64,000 nucleotides of DNA from Chitinophaga ginsengisoli. GTDB taxonomy: Bacteria; Bacteroidota; Bacteroidia; Chitinophagales; Chitinophagaceae. Below, in pieces: positions 26,282 through 34,845 of the stretch. The position numbers and the translations under genes were made by a program. Position 1 is the first letter of the stretch. The number at the start of each line of letters is the position of its first letter. The stretch covers positions 178,649 through 242,648 of the forward strand of contig NZ_PYGK01000012.1 of the NCBI RefSeq assembly GCF_003014595.1, in the 5' to 3' direction. The notes beneath the pieces were generated by a model that saw only the letters and a list, made by a program, of their open reading frames with translations, made no database searches and had not been told where the DNA came from.

Positions 26282-29047
26282 TTAGAGTTTGAATTTCACG
26301 CCCAACAGGTAGTTCACGCCGTAAGTATCTTTTCTCACGAAAGTGTTCTTGCCCAATTCCTGGAAAGGCACGGCACCTACTACACCACTGCCGGTGTAAG
26401 GCTGGTGGATCTCCAGCTGGTAAGGCGTGTTCAGGATGTTGTTCACTTTCCCATACACATACCAGCGTTTTGCCAGGCGTTTTTCCACAGAGAAGTCCAT
26501 CTGTGCAAAACCTTTCTGCCAGATGTCGTTATCCAGGAACTGGCTCACCGTGTTAATGCGACGGCTGGTATAACCCATGGCCAGCTGTGCATTCAGGCCC
26601 ACTTTATTATCATCCTTGAACAACAGTGACAGGTTAGCCACATGTGCAGACTGTCCCTGCAGTGGGCGGGTCTGGTCCACCTGTTTATCGGAAGTACCGG
26701 TAGCTGTGCTGTAATACAAGATCTTTGAAGTGGTGATGGCTGAGTGCGTGAAGGTGTAGTTTGCACGTATACCGAACCAGCGGAAATACTTCGTCATGTC
26801 CAGTTCCACACCATAGTTGCTGGCTTTACCAAAGTTGTCGGGCACATAGTATGTGTTGGTGCCTACATCTTCCAGCGCATATTCGATCGGGTTGTTCAGG
26901 TGTTTGTAGAACACACCTGCCAGCACATAATCCAGCGCTTTCGGGAAGTATTCATAACGCAGGTCAAAGTTATTGGCGGTGGTCCTTTTCAGGTTCGGGT
27001 TGCCGATTTCCTGGTAGTCAGCATCCGGATCACCACCATTGTGAGGGATCACCTCATAGAAGTTAGGACGGCTGATAGCGGAATAATAAGAGAGGCGCAG
27101 GGCCTGTTTTTTATCCAGGGAGTATTTCAGCAATGCGCTGGGCAATACGTCGTAATAAGTGATACCGCCGGTTTTACCTTTCACCGTTTGCGGTACAGCA
27201 CTCTGCCAGTTAAGGTCTGTATTCTCAAAACGGGCGCCGCCGGTCAGTTCAAATTTCTTCATTTCAATTTTCACCATAGCATACGCGGCACCTACATTTT
27301 CAGTAGCGTCGTAGTTCAGCGCATTGTCTGAAGTGCCTTCGCCATTAAACACCGCAAACGTGTTGTGGGAGATATCGCCGTCGTATACCTGGTTGCTTGG
27401 GTTGGTCGGACGCAGATTGTAGTTATCATAAGTGCTGGTACGGCTCTTATGACGGTACATACCACCTACGCTCCAGTCTACATCTGCCTTGCCGATCTCC
27501 GATTTATAGGTGAAGTTCAGGTACGCGCTTTTATCCTCGTCGCTGTTACGCTGGAACTCACGGGTTGACTGATCCAGGTTCAAGGGCGCCTGTACCGCTG
27601 CTCCGGTAGCGGGATCTTTGGAAACACCGGTCACCAGGTGCAGGCTGGCTTCATCCGGGCGGTTATCTGTTGCTTTGGAATACACCAGGCTCCAGTCCAT
27701 ATGCAGGTGATGCACCAGTTCATTCTGACCATTCAGGGTCGTGTTGAAGATCTGTTGCTGATCGTGGTAAGTACGGTAGCTGTTGCTGATACGGCCAAAA
27801 CCAGGACCAGGACGGCCCAGTTGCAGGCTGGTATCTGTAGAAAAGCGGAACTCATTTTTGTTGAGGTTCATGTAAGCTACGTACAGGTTGATCTTATGAT
27901 CGTCGTTGAACTTATAATCCAGTTTGGCGTGCAGACCGCTACGTTGCTGCTGGATAGAATAGTTACGTGATTCGATGCTGGTTACTTTTGCATTACCATT
28001 GTTCATATCAGTTTCCGTACCGAAGAACACAGACTTCACATCCCGGTAGTTATTCTGATAACTACCCGCTAGCATCACACCCAGCTTGTTGTTCAGCAGG
28101 CGACCACCCAATGACAGTCCAAAGAGGGAAGCAATGGGATGACTTTTATCTGAACGGGAAAAGGCGCTATTCGGGAAATCTGTCATCGTTGCCTGGTAAC
28201 CAACAGGATTGGTAGCACGTGGCGAACGATCCAGGCTGGCACCATGGTCAAAAGTGGTAAAGTTGCTGGTATTGGCAGCCAGGCCTGCAGCCGCATTGGC
28301 TTTTACACTGAACTGGCTGGGGGCATCCTTCATCACCATATTTACGGCACCGCCAATGGCATCACCTTCCCTATTGGGGGTCAGTGACTTGATCACTTCC
28401 AGTCGGTCCAGCAGGTCGGCCGGAAAGATATCCAGGGGTACATAACGGTTCTTGTTGTCCGGGCTCGGGATCTTGATCCCATTCACCAGGGTATAGATAT
28501 AACGCTTGTCCATACCGCGGATGATGGCATACTGGCCTTCACCGTTGGTACTTCTTTCCAGTGTAACACCGGAAATACGTTGTACTACGTTCGCCACGGA
28601 AAGATCAGGAGAGACTTCAATGTTACGGGCTGATACGGAGTTCATGACCACATTAGCCTTGCGATCGTTCTGCAGGGCATAGGCATCACTGCCATGATCA
28701 CGTTTACCGGCCACATTCACTTCGGCCAGGTCTTTTTTCTTTTGCTCCAGCTCTATTGTAAGGGTAGTCTGGTTGTTTACCGTTACTTCCGCTTCATATT
28801 TTTGATAGCCGATATACTTCGCTTCTATTTTACAGGTACCGTTCTGCAGCCCCTTAATAAGGAATTCCCCGTTCAGACCGGAAGTCAGGTAACGTTTCTT
28901 CCCGGCCATTTCAATCTGTATGGTCGTACCGGGAAGTGGTTCCCCGGATCGCTTGTCCACCACCAGGCCACCTAAACCGGCCTTTTGTGCATAAGCGGAG
29001 TACGTAATTCCTGACAGCAGGATAAACAGTAATACTAGTTGCTTCAT
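26282..29047 (-). CDS. TonB-dependent receptor of the phosphatase-linked locus
   Basis: The protein is about 921 residues long with a signal peptide (MKQLVLLFILLSGITYSAYAQ). A carboxypeptidase-regulatory-like domain (about 25-105, GLGGLVVDKRSGEPLPGTTI) is followed by a plug domain (about 120-250, DRLEVIKSLTPNREGDAIGGAVN) and a 22-strand-type barrel ending in YLLGVKFKL. It has no STN domain and no SusD partner. The start MKQ at 29047 gives a clean signal peptide; an ATG three codons earlier (29056) is the alternative. A palindrome shared with the 14.9-kb receptor lies about 170 bp upstream. The lipoprotein and histidine phosphatase that follow suggest uptake of a phosphate ester or its product. 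Confidence 0.92.
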   Translation of the reverse strand: MKQLVLLFILLSGITYSAYAQKAGLGGLVVDKRSGEPLPGTTIQIEMAGKKRYLTSGLNGEFLIKGLQNGTCKIEAKYIGYQKYEAEVTVNNQTTLTIELEQKKKDLAEVNVAGKRDHGSDAYALQNDRKANVVMNSVSARNIEVSPDLSVANVVQRISGVTLERSTNGEGQYAIIRGMDKRYIYTLVNGIKIPSPDNKNRYVPLDIFPADLLDRLEVIKSLTPNREGDAIGGAVNMVMKDAPSQFSVKANAAAGLAANTSNFTTFDHGASLDRSPRATNPVGYQATMTDFPNSAFSRSDKSHPIASLFGLSLGGRLLNNKLGVMLAGSYQNNYRDVKSVFFGTETDMNNGNAKVTSIESRNYSIQQQRSGLHAKLDYKFNDDHKINLYVAYMNLNKNEFRFSTDTSLQLGRPGPGFGRISNSYRTYHDQQQIFNTTLNGQNELVHHLHMDWSLVYSKATDNRPDEASLHLVTGVSKDPATGAAVQAPLNLDQSTREFQRNSDEDKSAYLNFTYKSEIGKADVDWSVGGMYRHKSRTSTYDNYNLRPTNPSNQVYDGDISHNTFAVFNGEGTSDNALNYDATENVGAAYAMVKIEMKKFELTGGARFENTDLNWQSAVPQTVKGKTGGITYYDVLPSALLKYSLDKKQALRLSYYSAISRPNFYEVIPHNGGDPDADYQEIGNPNLKRTTANNFDLRYEYFPKALDYVLAGVFYKHLNNPIEYALEDVGTNTYYVPDNFGKASNYGVELDMTKYFRWFGIRANYTFTHSAITTSKILYYSTATGTSDKQVDQTRPLQGQSAHVANLSLLFKDDNKVGLNAQLAMGYTSRRINTVSQFLDNDIWQKGFAQMDFSVEKRLAKRWYVYGKVNNILNTPYQLEIHQPYTGSGVVGAVPFQELGKNTFVRKDTYGVNYLLGVKFKL

Positions 29048-29220
29048 GAGTAGCATTTTTTTGTGGGTGCAAGTTGAAAAAAGCAGCTAAAGCATCACAA
29101 AAAGCACCATAAGCAAAACGTAACATCGTGAACAGGGGCGTATACAAAATAGCAACAACCTGTAAACAGCGAACTATAACTACCTGATATATAACATATA
29201 GCAAAGACAGCCAATGTTCA

Positions 29221-29234
29221 TTAACAAATTGTTA
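29221..29234. promoter_or_regulatory. Second copy of the shared AT-rich palindrome
   Basis: On the minus strand this reads TAACAATTTGTTAA, identical over 14 bases to the site upstream of the 14.9-kb receptor. Next to it (29237-29253) is an imperfect GTAACACC / GGTGTAAC palindrome. Eleven bases further, on the minus strand, TGTCTTTGC is one mismatch from the -7 consensus. Confidence 0.45.
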
Positions 29235-29262
29235 CCGTAACACCCGGTGTAACCGACAGGTA

Positions 29263-30885
29263 TTACAATGCATGAATAAATGCCGTCAGGCTCTCCCCCT
29301 CATCAAGGTTCAATTTCTTTTTGAGGCGGTATCGCGATACCCTTAAACTGTCGAGAGAGATGGCCAGCAGGGTCGCCATATCCTGTGAAGTGAGGTTTAA
29401 TTTGATAAAAGCGGCCAGTCTGAAGTCATTATAGGTAAGATCCTCACGACGGTTTTTCAGCTTTAGGAAGAAGTCTCCGTGTACCTGTTCAAAGATCTCC
29501 CGGAACTCATTCCAGTACTGGTCATGGTTAAAATCGAGGTTAATCTGCTGGATCAGTTGCTGGATCTGTTTCTTCTGATCCCTTTTTTCGTCTTTGGCCA
29601 TGGCTTCCAGACGGTTGCGCAGGTCTTCCAGCAGCTGGTTTTTCTGGATCACGTGCAGGGTATGTGAGGTGAGGGCCTTGCCTTTCAGTTCCAGTTCCTG
29701 CACCAGTTTGTCTTCCTTCAGCTGTTTGTTTTGGAGGGCGGCCTGCATCAGCTCCTGCTGGGTTTCATGCATTTCCTGCTGCTGGCGCGCCAGCTGACCG
29801 GCATTGCGGATGTTGAGCCGCTGCCGGCTGATGATCACCCAGCCTAATATTAACAGGAGTACTATCACAACAGCCGTGGCGATACCTATGATGATATTGA
29901 TATCCCGCTCATGCTCCAGGTTCATGATCTCCACATTCTTCTTATTGATATCAAACAGGACGCTAAGGAAAGCCGTCTGACGGTTATTGTCTGCCGAATA
30001 GATATCAATGGCCGCCCGCCGGGATAATTCCATATAGTGATAGGCACTGTCGTTCTGGTTCAGGAGACTGAAGGCTTTACCCAGGTCATGCCAGGCAGCC
30101 CCTTTGTCATGGAGGTTGTTCATTTTCTCCGCCTGATACAGGGCATTACGGGTTTCGGCCAGGGCTTCTTTATAGTGCCCGGTTTTGCGGTAGATGTCGC
30201 CCAGGTTATTCAGCACCTCGGTGATCGCCACTTCTTCATTGGCTTCTTTATAGAGATCGTAGGAATGCAGGAAATAATAGGAAGCAGAGTCGAATTGCTC
30301 CAGGTCTTCATAAATGCTGCCCATATTCTCGTAGATCTTGCCCATACCCGTTTTCTCGGAGATCTTACTGTATTCATGTAGGGCCAGTCGTTCGAAATAG
30401 AAGGCGCTGTCGTATTTAGCCTGCTTTTCGTACAGGTGACCGATCTTCCCATAGGTATTGGCCAGCCCCTTGTCGTTTTTGAGCTCCCGGTAGATGGACA
30501 GGGCTTCATCGTACTGTTTGCGCGCCATGGGTAGCTGGCGGTTATAATAATAAAGGATGCCCATGTCGTCCAGGTTATCTGCCACCAGGTCCTTACGTTG
30601 CTGACCGCGGAAAATGCTGTCGGCTTTGTGGTGAAAGTCGAGCGCCTGCGGATAACTGCCCAGGTAATAACAGATATTCCCCATGTGCTGGAGGGAAATG
30701 CCGGTAGTAAGCGGATCTTTCTTTTCTACAGATTTACTATATACTTCTTTTAAGAGGGCAAAGGCAGAATCCGGGAAGCGTCTGCTGAGTTGTTCTGTAT
30801 AGGTAAGTTCTGTGTGCTCCTGGTTTTGGCTCTGTGCAGCGAGGCCACACAATAATAATAAACAAAGTATAAAAGATCTGATCAT
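29263..30885 (-). CDS. TPR membrane protein with C-terminal LuxR-like HTH
   Basis: This 540-residue regulator has a signal peptide (LLLCGLAAQS). Periplasmic tetratricopeptide repeats occupy about 40-320 (for example GKIGHLYEKQAKYDSAFYFE and NNLGDIYRKTGHYKEALAET). One transmembrane helix (about 331-352, IIIGIATAVVIVLLLILGWV) leads into a long coiled coil. The C-terminal domain (about 470-540), with DFRLAAFIKLNLTSQDMATL and SLDSLRVSRYRLKKKLNL, is a LuxR/GerE-like helix-turn-helix. The layout is a one-protein membrane-spanning transcription regulator with a periplasmic sensor. It is the first gene in front of the TonB receptor, lipoprotein and phosphatase genes and a good candidate for their local regulator. 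Confidence 0.88.
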   Translation of the reverse strand: MIRSFILCLLLLCGLAAQSQNQEHTELTYTEQLSRRFPDSAFALLKEVYSKSVEKKDPLTTGISLQHMGNICYYLGSYPQALDFHHKADSIFRGQQRKDLVADNLDDMGILYYYNRQLPMARKQYDEALSIYRELKNDKGLANTYGKIGHLYEKQAKYDSAFYFERLALHEYSKISEKTGMGKIYENMGSIYEDLEQFDSASYYFLHSYDLYKEANEEVAITEVLNNLGDIYRKTGHYKEALAETRNALYQAEKMNNLHDKGAAWHDLGKAFSLLNQNDSAYHYMELSRRAAIDIYSADNNRQTAFLSVLFDINKKNVEIMNLEHERDINIIIGIATAVVIVLLLILGWVIISRQRLNIRNAGQLARQQQEMHETQQELMQAALQNKQLKEDKLVQELELKGKALTSHTLHVIQKNQLLEDLRNRLEAMAKDEKRDQKKQIQQLIQQINLDFNHDQYWNEFREIFEQVHGDFFLKLKNRREDLTYNDFRLAAFIKLNLTSQDMATLLAISLDSLRVSRYRLKKKLNLDEGESLTAFIHAL

Positions 30886-30981
30886 GGCAATTGTTCCCCC
30901 AAACTGTGCCGCAAAGAAACAAGTTTAATATTAAGAAATAGTTAAGCGTTGCCGGCAGCAGTTGGGGGAACAAAGGGTATC

Positions 30982-32613
30982 CTACAATTGCTGTTTATCT
31001 TTCAGCAGCTGCGCTTTCAATTGGTCATAGCTAATATCCTGTATGGCTTTCTTTCCATCAATCGCCTGGATGGCCGCTGTAGCCGCGCTCTGGCCCAATA
31101 TCATGAACACCGGTTCCATTCTGATACTGCCATAGGCGATGTGTGTAGACGACACACATACCGGCACCAGCAGGTTCTCACATTCTTCTTTCTTTGGTAC
31201 AATAGACCCGTAACTGATACGGTAAGGCTCAGGCACACGTACCTCCACATCTCCTTCATTCTGCACAGTACCATCTTCCTGCACATACCGTTGTGTGTTA
31301 TGCGAATCCAGGGTATAAGAGCCCATGCCAACAGGATTCACAACCTGTTTCTTACCCAGCACTTCATGTTCCGTCATTGTTTCCATACCAGTCATACGAC
31401 GGGCTTCACGGATATATAACTGGTGCGGCCAGTTGCCGTTATCTTTGAATTCATCCCTTGACAATCCCCATTTATTCATATGTGTACGGATATCATCGGG
31501 TACCCGTGGATCAGTGGCCATAAAGTATAACAGCCCTTTCTGATAAGTAGCATGTGCAGCAATGATCTCTTTCCTTTTTTTATAAGAAGCCTCCGGATAA
31601 TCATAGTTCATCCCGATATAATCTGTGCTGAAAGGCCCGTGGTTGTTGACATCTGTCTTATGGTTAGGAATAGGATCGTATTTATTGAATGCTTCTTCCC
31701 AGCCATTACTAAACACTCTTACCAGCAATTCATACTGCGTGGAATCATATCCCGCCGGACGTACAAAAGGAATACGGTTTGCAGGAAGATCGGTCAGGCA
31801 CATACGGAAGCAATAAGCCTGTACGCGCTTGTCGGCACTCCCTTTCTCTCCCGGTGGCTGTGGAGAGATAAGCGGTAGTAAACCACTTTTAGCATCCCCT
31901 GGTACTTTATAGGCACTCACCGGTTTCTTAAAATAATGACCATGGTGGAGCACACCTATCTGTACACCATTCCAGTTCTCATTATACTCGCTGTTAGCCT
32001 CTCTTCCTACACGATAGGATACTTTAGCAGCCGCCATCAGATCTCCTTCATAGGTAGCGTCGATAAACATCTTACCACGGAATGTTTTACCGCTCAGTGT
32101 TTTGATCGCAACGATCTTCTGCCCTTTTTTGGTAACACCTTTCTCACGGTCCAGCCATTCGTTGCGGTATATTTTAATATTGTTCTCTTTCACAAAATCT
32201 TCAAACACCTGCTCTGCTACATGTGGTTCGAAGATCCACATGGTACGTTCTGCGCCATCCATAGCAGGCGTGCCTTGACCCTTGTTACCGTATTCAGCCT
32301 GTGGCTGCCAGTTCCATGCGGAAGGCTGCTGATAATGAAGGTATACGCGGTGATAGAATTCACGTGCCAGTCCGCCGATCACTGATTTATTCCCGGTATC
32401 GGTAAAACCGAGTCCGCCGGAAGATAAACCGCCCAGGTGTTTATCCGGCGATACGATCACGACAGATCGGTTCATTTTCTTCACCTGCACCGCCGCTGTA
32501 ATAGCGGCGGAAGTACCGCCATAGATCACGACATCGGCTTCCACAGGCGTCTGTGCATGAACCTGTGTAAAGCATAACAAACAAAAGAGTAACACTGTAA
32601 CTAGATGCTTCAT
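30982..32613 (-). CDS. Exported FAD-dependent oxidoreductase
   Basis: This 543-residue protein has a signal peptide (LLFCLLCFTQVHAQ) and then the FAD dinucleotide-binding start ADVVIYGGTSAAITAAVQ, in which the usual GxGxxG reads GGTSAA as in the FAD_oxidored family. The second strand VVIVSPDKHLGGLSSGGLG and the late segment HIAYGSIRMEPVFMILGQSAATAA complete the FAD site. Family members are frequent in Bacteroidota carbohydrate-uptake loci, but their reactions are mostly unknown. It ends the sigma/FecR/SusC/SusD/SGNH gene set, 21 bp after the hydrolase, and would act in the periplasm on the imported compound. Confidence 0.88.
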   Translation of the reverse strand: MKHLVTVLLFCLLCFTQVHAQTPVEADVVIYGGTSAAITAAVQVKKMNRSVVIVSPDKHLGGLSSGGLGFTDTGNKSVIGGLAREFYHRVYLHYQQPSAWNWQPQAEYGNKGQGTPAMDGAERTMWIFEPHVAEQVFEDFVKENNIKIYRNEWLDREKGVTKKGQKIVAIKTLSGKTFRGKMFIDATYEGDLMAAAKVSYRVGREANSEYNENWNGVQIGVLHHGHYFKKPVSAYKVPGDAKSGLLPLISPQPPGEKGSADKRVQAYCFRMCLTDLPANRIPFVRPAGYDSTQYELLVRVFSNGWEEAFNKYDPIPNHKTDVNNHGPFSTDYIGMNYDYPEASYKKRKEIIAAHATYQKGLLYFMATDPRVPDDIRTHMNKWGLSRDEFKDNGNWPHQLYIREARRMTGMETMTEHEVLGKKQVVNPVGMGSYTLDSHNTQRYVQEDGTVQNEGDVEVRVPEPYRISYGSIVPKKEECENLLVPVCVSSTHIAYGSIRMEPVFMILGQSAATAAIQAIDGKKAIQDISYDQLKAQLLKDKQQL

Positions 32614-32634
32614 AACTGTGGTTTTATATCTGTT

Positions 32635-33387
32635 TTATGGAACCAGTAACTTTTTAAGATATGCCGGATAGCTATGTCCTTCTGTACCACCATCACCATG
32701 CGTGATGCTGTCTCCGAAGCATACGATTCTTTTATGCGGTAGTTGCCGCTGCATGATACAATCGTATACCACCACGCCCATCAGACGGTAGCCTTCGGGC
32801 GTAGGATGCACACCGTCTGTTTTTCCGCTGTTCAGTTCATTCTCGATGAGACTATCCTTTTCTATACCGATATTACCGGCACGTTCAAAGATGTGTCCCA
32901 TATCCAGCAATGTCTGGCCGGTGTCCGCAGCTATTGTAGCGATCACCTCATTCACTGCTTTCCTTCTGGCCACATACCCTTCCGGATCATAAAACTCCTT
33001 CGGATGACGGGTGTACAGATAAGGTTCATAAGCCGGCAGGATGGTCATCAACAATACCTTACTGCCCGTACTGCTGATCATCTTCACCATGTCACGCATG
33101 TTCTTTTCATAGTCTTTCAGGGGTACATGTTTCCGGCTGTTCATATCATTGGTACCAGCCATGAATACAGTAAGATCCGGGTGGTGCGACAGGCAATCCT
33201 TCTCTATCCTTGCCAGCATCTCTACGGTGTTATTGCCGCCGATACCGGCGTTGATCACCAGTGGTGGTTCATCATTTCCTGCCAACCGCAATGCGGACTG
33301 CAGAGGATGGGCAGCAAGCGCATATTTCCCCGGGAGAGAAAAAGAAGTGGCTAATAATCCTGCCTGTAAAAATGTTCGTCTTTGCAT
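32635..33387 (-). CDS. Circularly permuted SGNH/GDSL hydrolase
   Basis: The 250-residue protein starts with a Tat-like signal (QRRTFLQAGLLATS). Its motifs come in an unusual order. The block II glycine segment VINAGIGGNNT is at 44-54, block III MAGTND at 76-81, and the catalytic Asp191 and His194 are in TDGVHPTPEGY. Only at the very end does block I appear, VCFGDSITHGDGG at 222-234, with the nucleophile Ser227 just 23 residues from the C-terminus. In TesA and other family members block I is N-terminal. All four blocks are intact, so the enzyme is probably active and simply permuted. It should remove an acyl group, perhaps acetyl, from the substrate of the SusC/D locus. Confidence 0.88.
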   Translation of the reverse strand: MQRRTFLQAGLLATSFSLPGKYALAAHPLQSALRLAGNDEPPLVINAGIGGNNTVEMLARIEKDCLSHHPDLTVFMAGTNDMNSRKHVPLKDYEKNMRDMVKMISSTGSKVLLMTILPAYEPYLYTRHPKEFYDPEGYVARRKAVNEVIATIAADTGQTLLDMGHIFERAGNIGIEKDSLIENELNSGKTDGVHPTPEGYRLMGVVVYDCIMQRQLPHKRIVCFGDSITHGDGGTEGHSYPAYLKKLLVP

Positions 33388-33403
33388 ATAATCGTGGTTA
33401 TGC

Positions 33404-34828
33404 TCAATAATCAGGGTTTTGTTTCAGCTTCGCATTAACATCGATCTCTGTCTGGGGGATCGGGTACAAATAATGTCTTTCACTCACAACGATGGATGGG
33501 TTTTGTGCTTTCATGGCGCTGATCAACCGTTTTGTGCGCACCAGGTCATACCAGCGGTGTCCTTCAAAGGCCAGTTCCAGTCTTCTTTCCAGCAGCACGC
33601 TATCGCGGAACTGTGCCTGTCCTAATGTTTGCTCCAGCTCCGGAATACCAGCACGCCTGCGAAGGCGGTTGATGGCGTTAAACGCATCCGTATTACCAGC
33701 AGCTTGTTCATTCAGTGCTTCCGCATACATCAGTAAAACATCTGCATAGCGGATAACAGGATAATTGTTACTGCCTTCTCCATTGGCGGTCGCAGCAGGG
33801 TCCCTGTACTTATATACGTATGCCGGGAACGTAATACTGGCCGGAGCCGGAGGTGTAGAAGTCGCGGTATACAACCTGATCGTCACATCGCGACGTTTAT
33901 CCGTAGCACGGTAGGTATCATACAGGTTCTTTGTAACCGGATCGTCTCCAAAGCCGGCGATACCATTCACCTTGTCGAAGTTGGGACGCATATATCCCTG
34001 CATATAACTCCCCTCTCCCAAACCGCCTCCCAGCGCCTGCACTTCAAATACGGACTCCTTTCCATTCTTATTACCGATCAGGAATGCATCCTCAAATTTA
34101 TCCCAGATATCATATACGCCGAGGTCCATGACCTCCTTACACTTTGCTACTGCGTTGGGCCAGTCTTCACGGGTCAGGTATACTTTGGCCAGGAAAGCAA
34201 TGGCAGCGCCCCTGGTAGCCCGGCCCAGGTTAGCGCCGGTATAAGCAACAGGCAGTACAGTGGCGGCTTCAGAAAAGTCTTTTATGACCTGTTGGTATAC
34301 TTCATCTGCGGTGGCTCTGGCTACTTCCAGGTTATCAAGGGAAGTAGTTTCCTGCAGGATCATGGGCACGCCACCGAACATGCGCACTAGTGTAAAATAA
34401 TAAAACCCTCTTAAAAATTTAGCTTCCGCCAAGTACTGGTTTTTCAGGTTTGCATCCATAGTAATGGCCGGCACACGCGCCAGCACAGCATTTGCTTTGT
34501 TGATGCCGGAGTAGGCGGCCGTCCATATTGATTGAAAAGTAGTAGTAGCCGGGGTAAAGGAATACTTATCTACATCATTTTTAGCCTGGTTGGCGGTAGA
34601 GCGGCCTCCGCCCCATTCTGCATCATCCGTCGCCTGATCCTGCAATACCCACATGGCCTGGTCATACATATTCTGCCCTTTCATCTGATCATAGGCAGCG
34701 CTGAGGGCAGCTTTGGCATCGTCGGCATTCTTATAGAAATTGTCCGGCGTGAAACTGGATTCCAGTTGCTGGTCCAGCAGGTTACAGGACATCTGTGTAC
34801 AGATCAGTAGAAAAAATAGCTTTTTCAT
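33404..34828 (-). CDS. SusD/RagB-family outer-membrane lipoprotein
   Basis: This 474-residue surface lipoprotein binds the ligand and forms the lid of the SusC transporter. The signal (LLICTQMSCNLL) puts lipidation at Cys15. SusD features include the early segment FYKNADDAKAALSAAYDQM, a TPR-like helical core with FLRGFYYFTLVRMFGGVPMI, and the C-terminal RRRAGIPELEQTLGQ, ERRLELAFEGHRWYDLVRT and YLYPIPQTEIDVNAKLKQNPDY, the standard SusD ending. It follows the SusC gene after 17 bp. Nothing unusual was noted. Confidence 0.96.
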   Translation of the reverse strand: MKKLFFLLICTQMSCNLLDQQLESSFTPDNFYKNADDAKAALSAAYDQMKGQNMYDQAMWVLQDQATDDAEWGGGRSTANQAKNDVDKYSFTPATTTFQSIWTAAYSGINKANAVLARVPAITMDANLKNQYLAEAKFLRGFYYFTLVRMFGGVPMILQETTSLDNLEVARATADEVYQQVIKDFSEAATVLPVAYTGANLGRATRGAAIAFLAKVYLTREDWPNAVAKCKEVMDLGVYDIWDKFEDAFLIGNKNGKESVFEVQALGGGLGEGSYMQGYMRPNFDKVNGIAGFGDDPVTKNLYDTYRATDKRRDVTIRLYTATSTPPAPASITFPAYVYKYRDPAATANGEGSNNYPVIRYADVLLMYAEALNEQAAGNTDAFNAINRLRRRAGIPELEQTLGQAQFRDSVLLERRLELAFEGHRWYDLVRTKRLISAMKAQNPSIVVSERHYLYPIPQTEIDVNAKLKQNPDY

Positions 34829-34845
34829 ATACGTGCTGTTAATAC

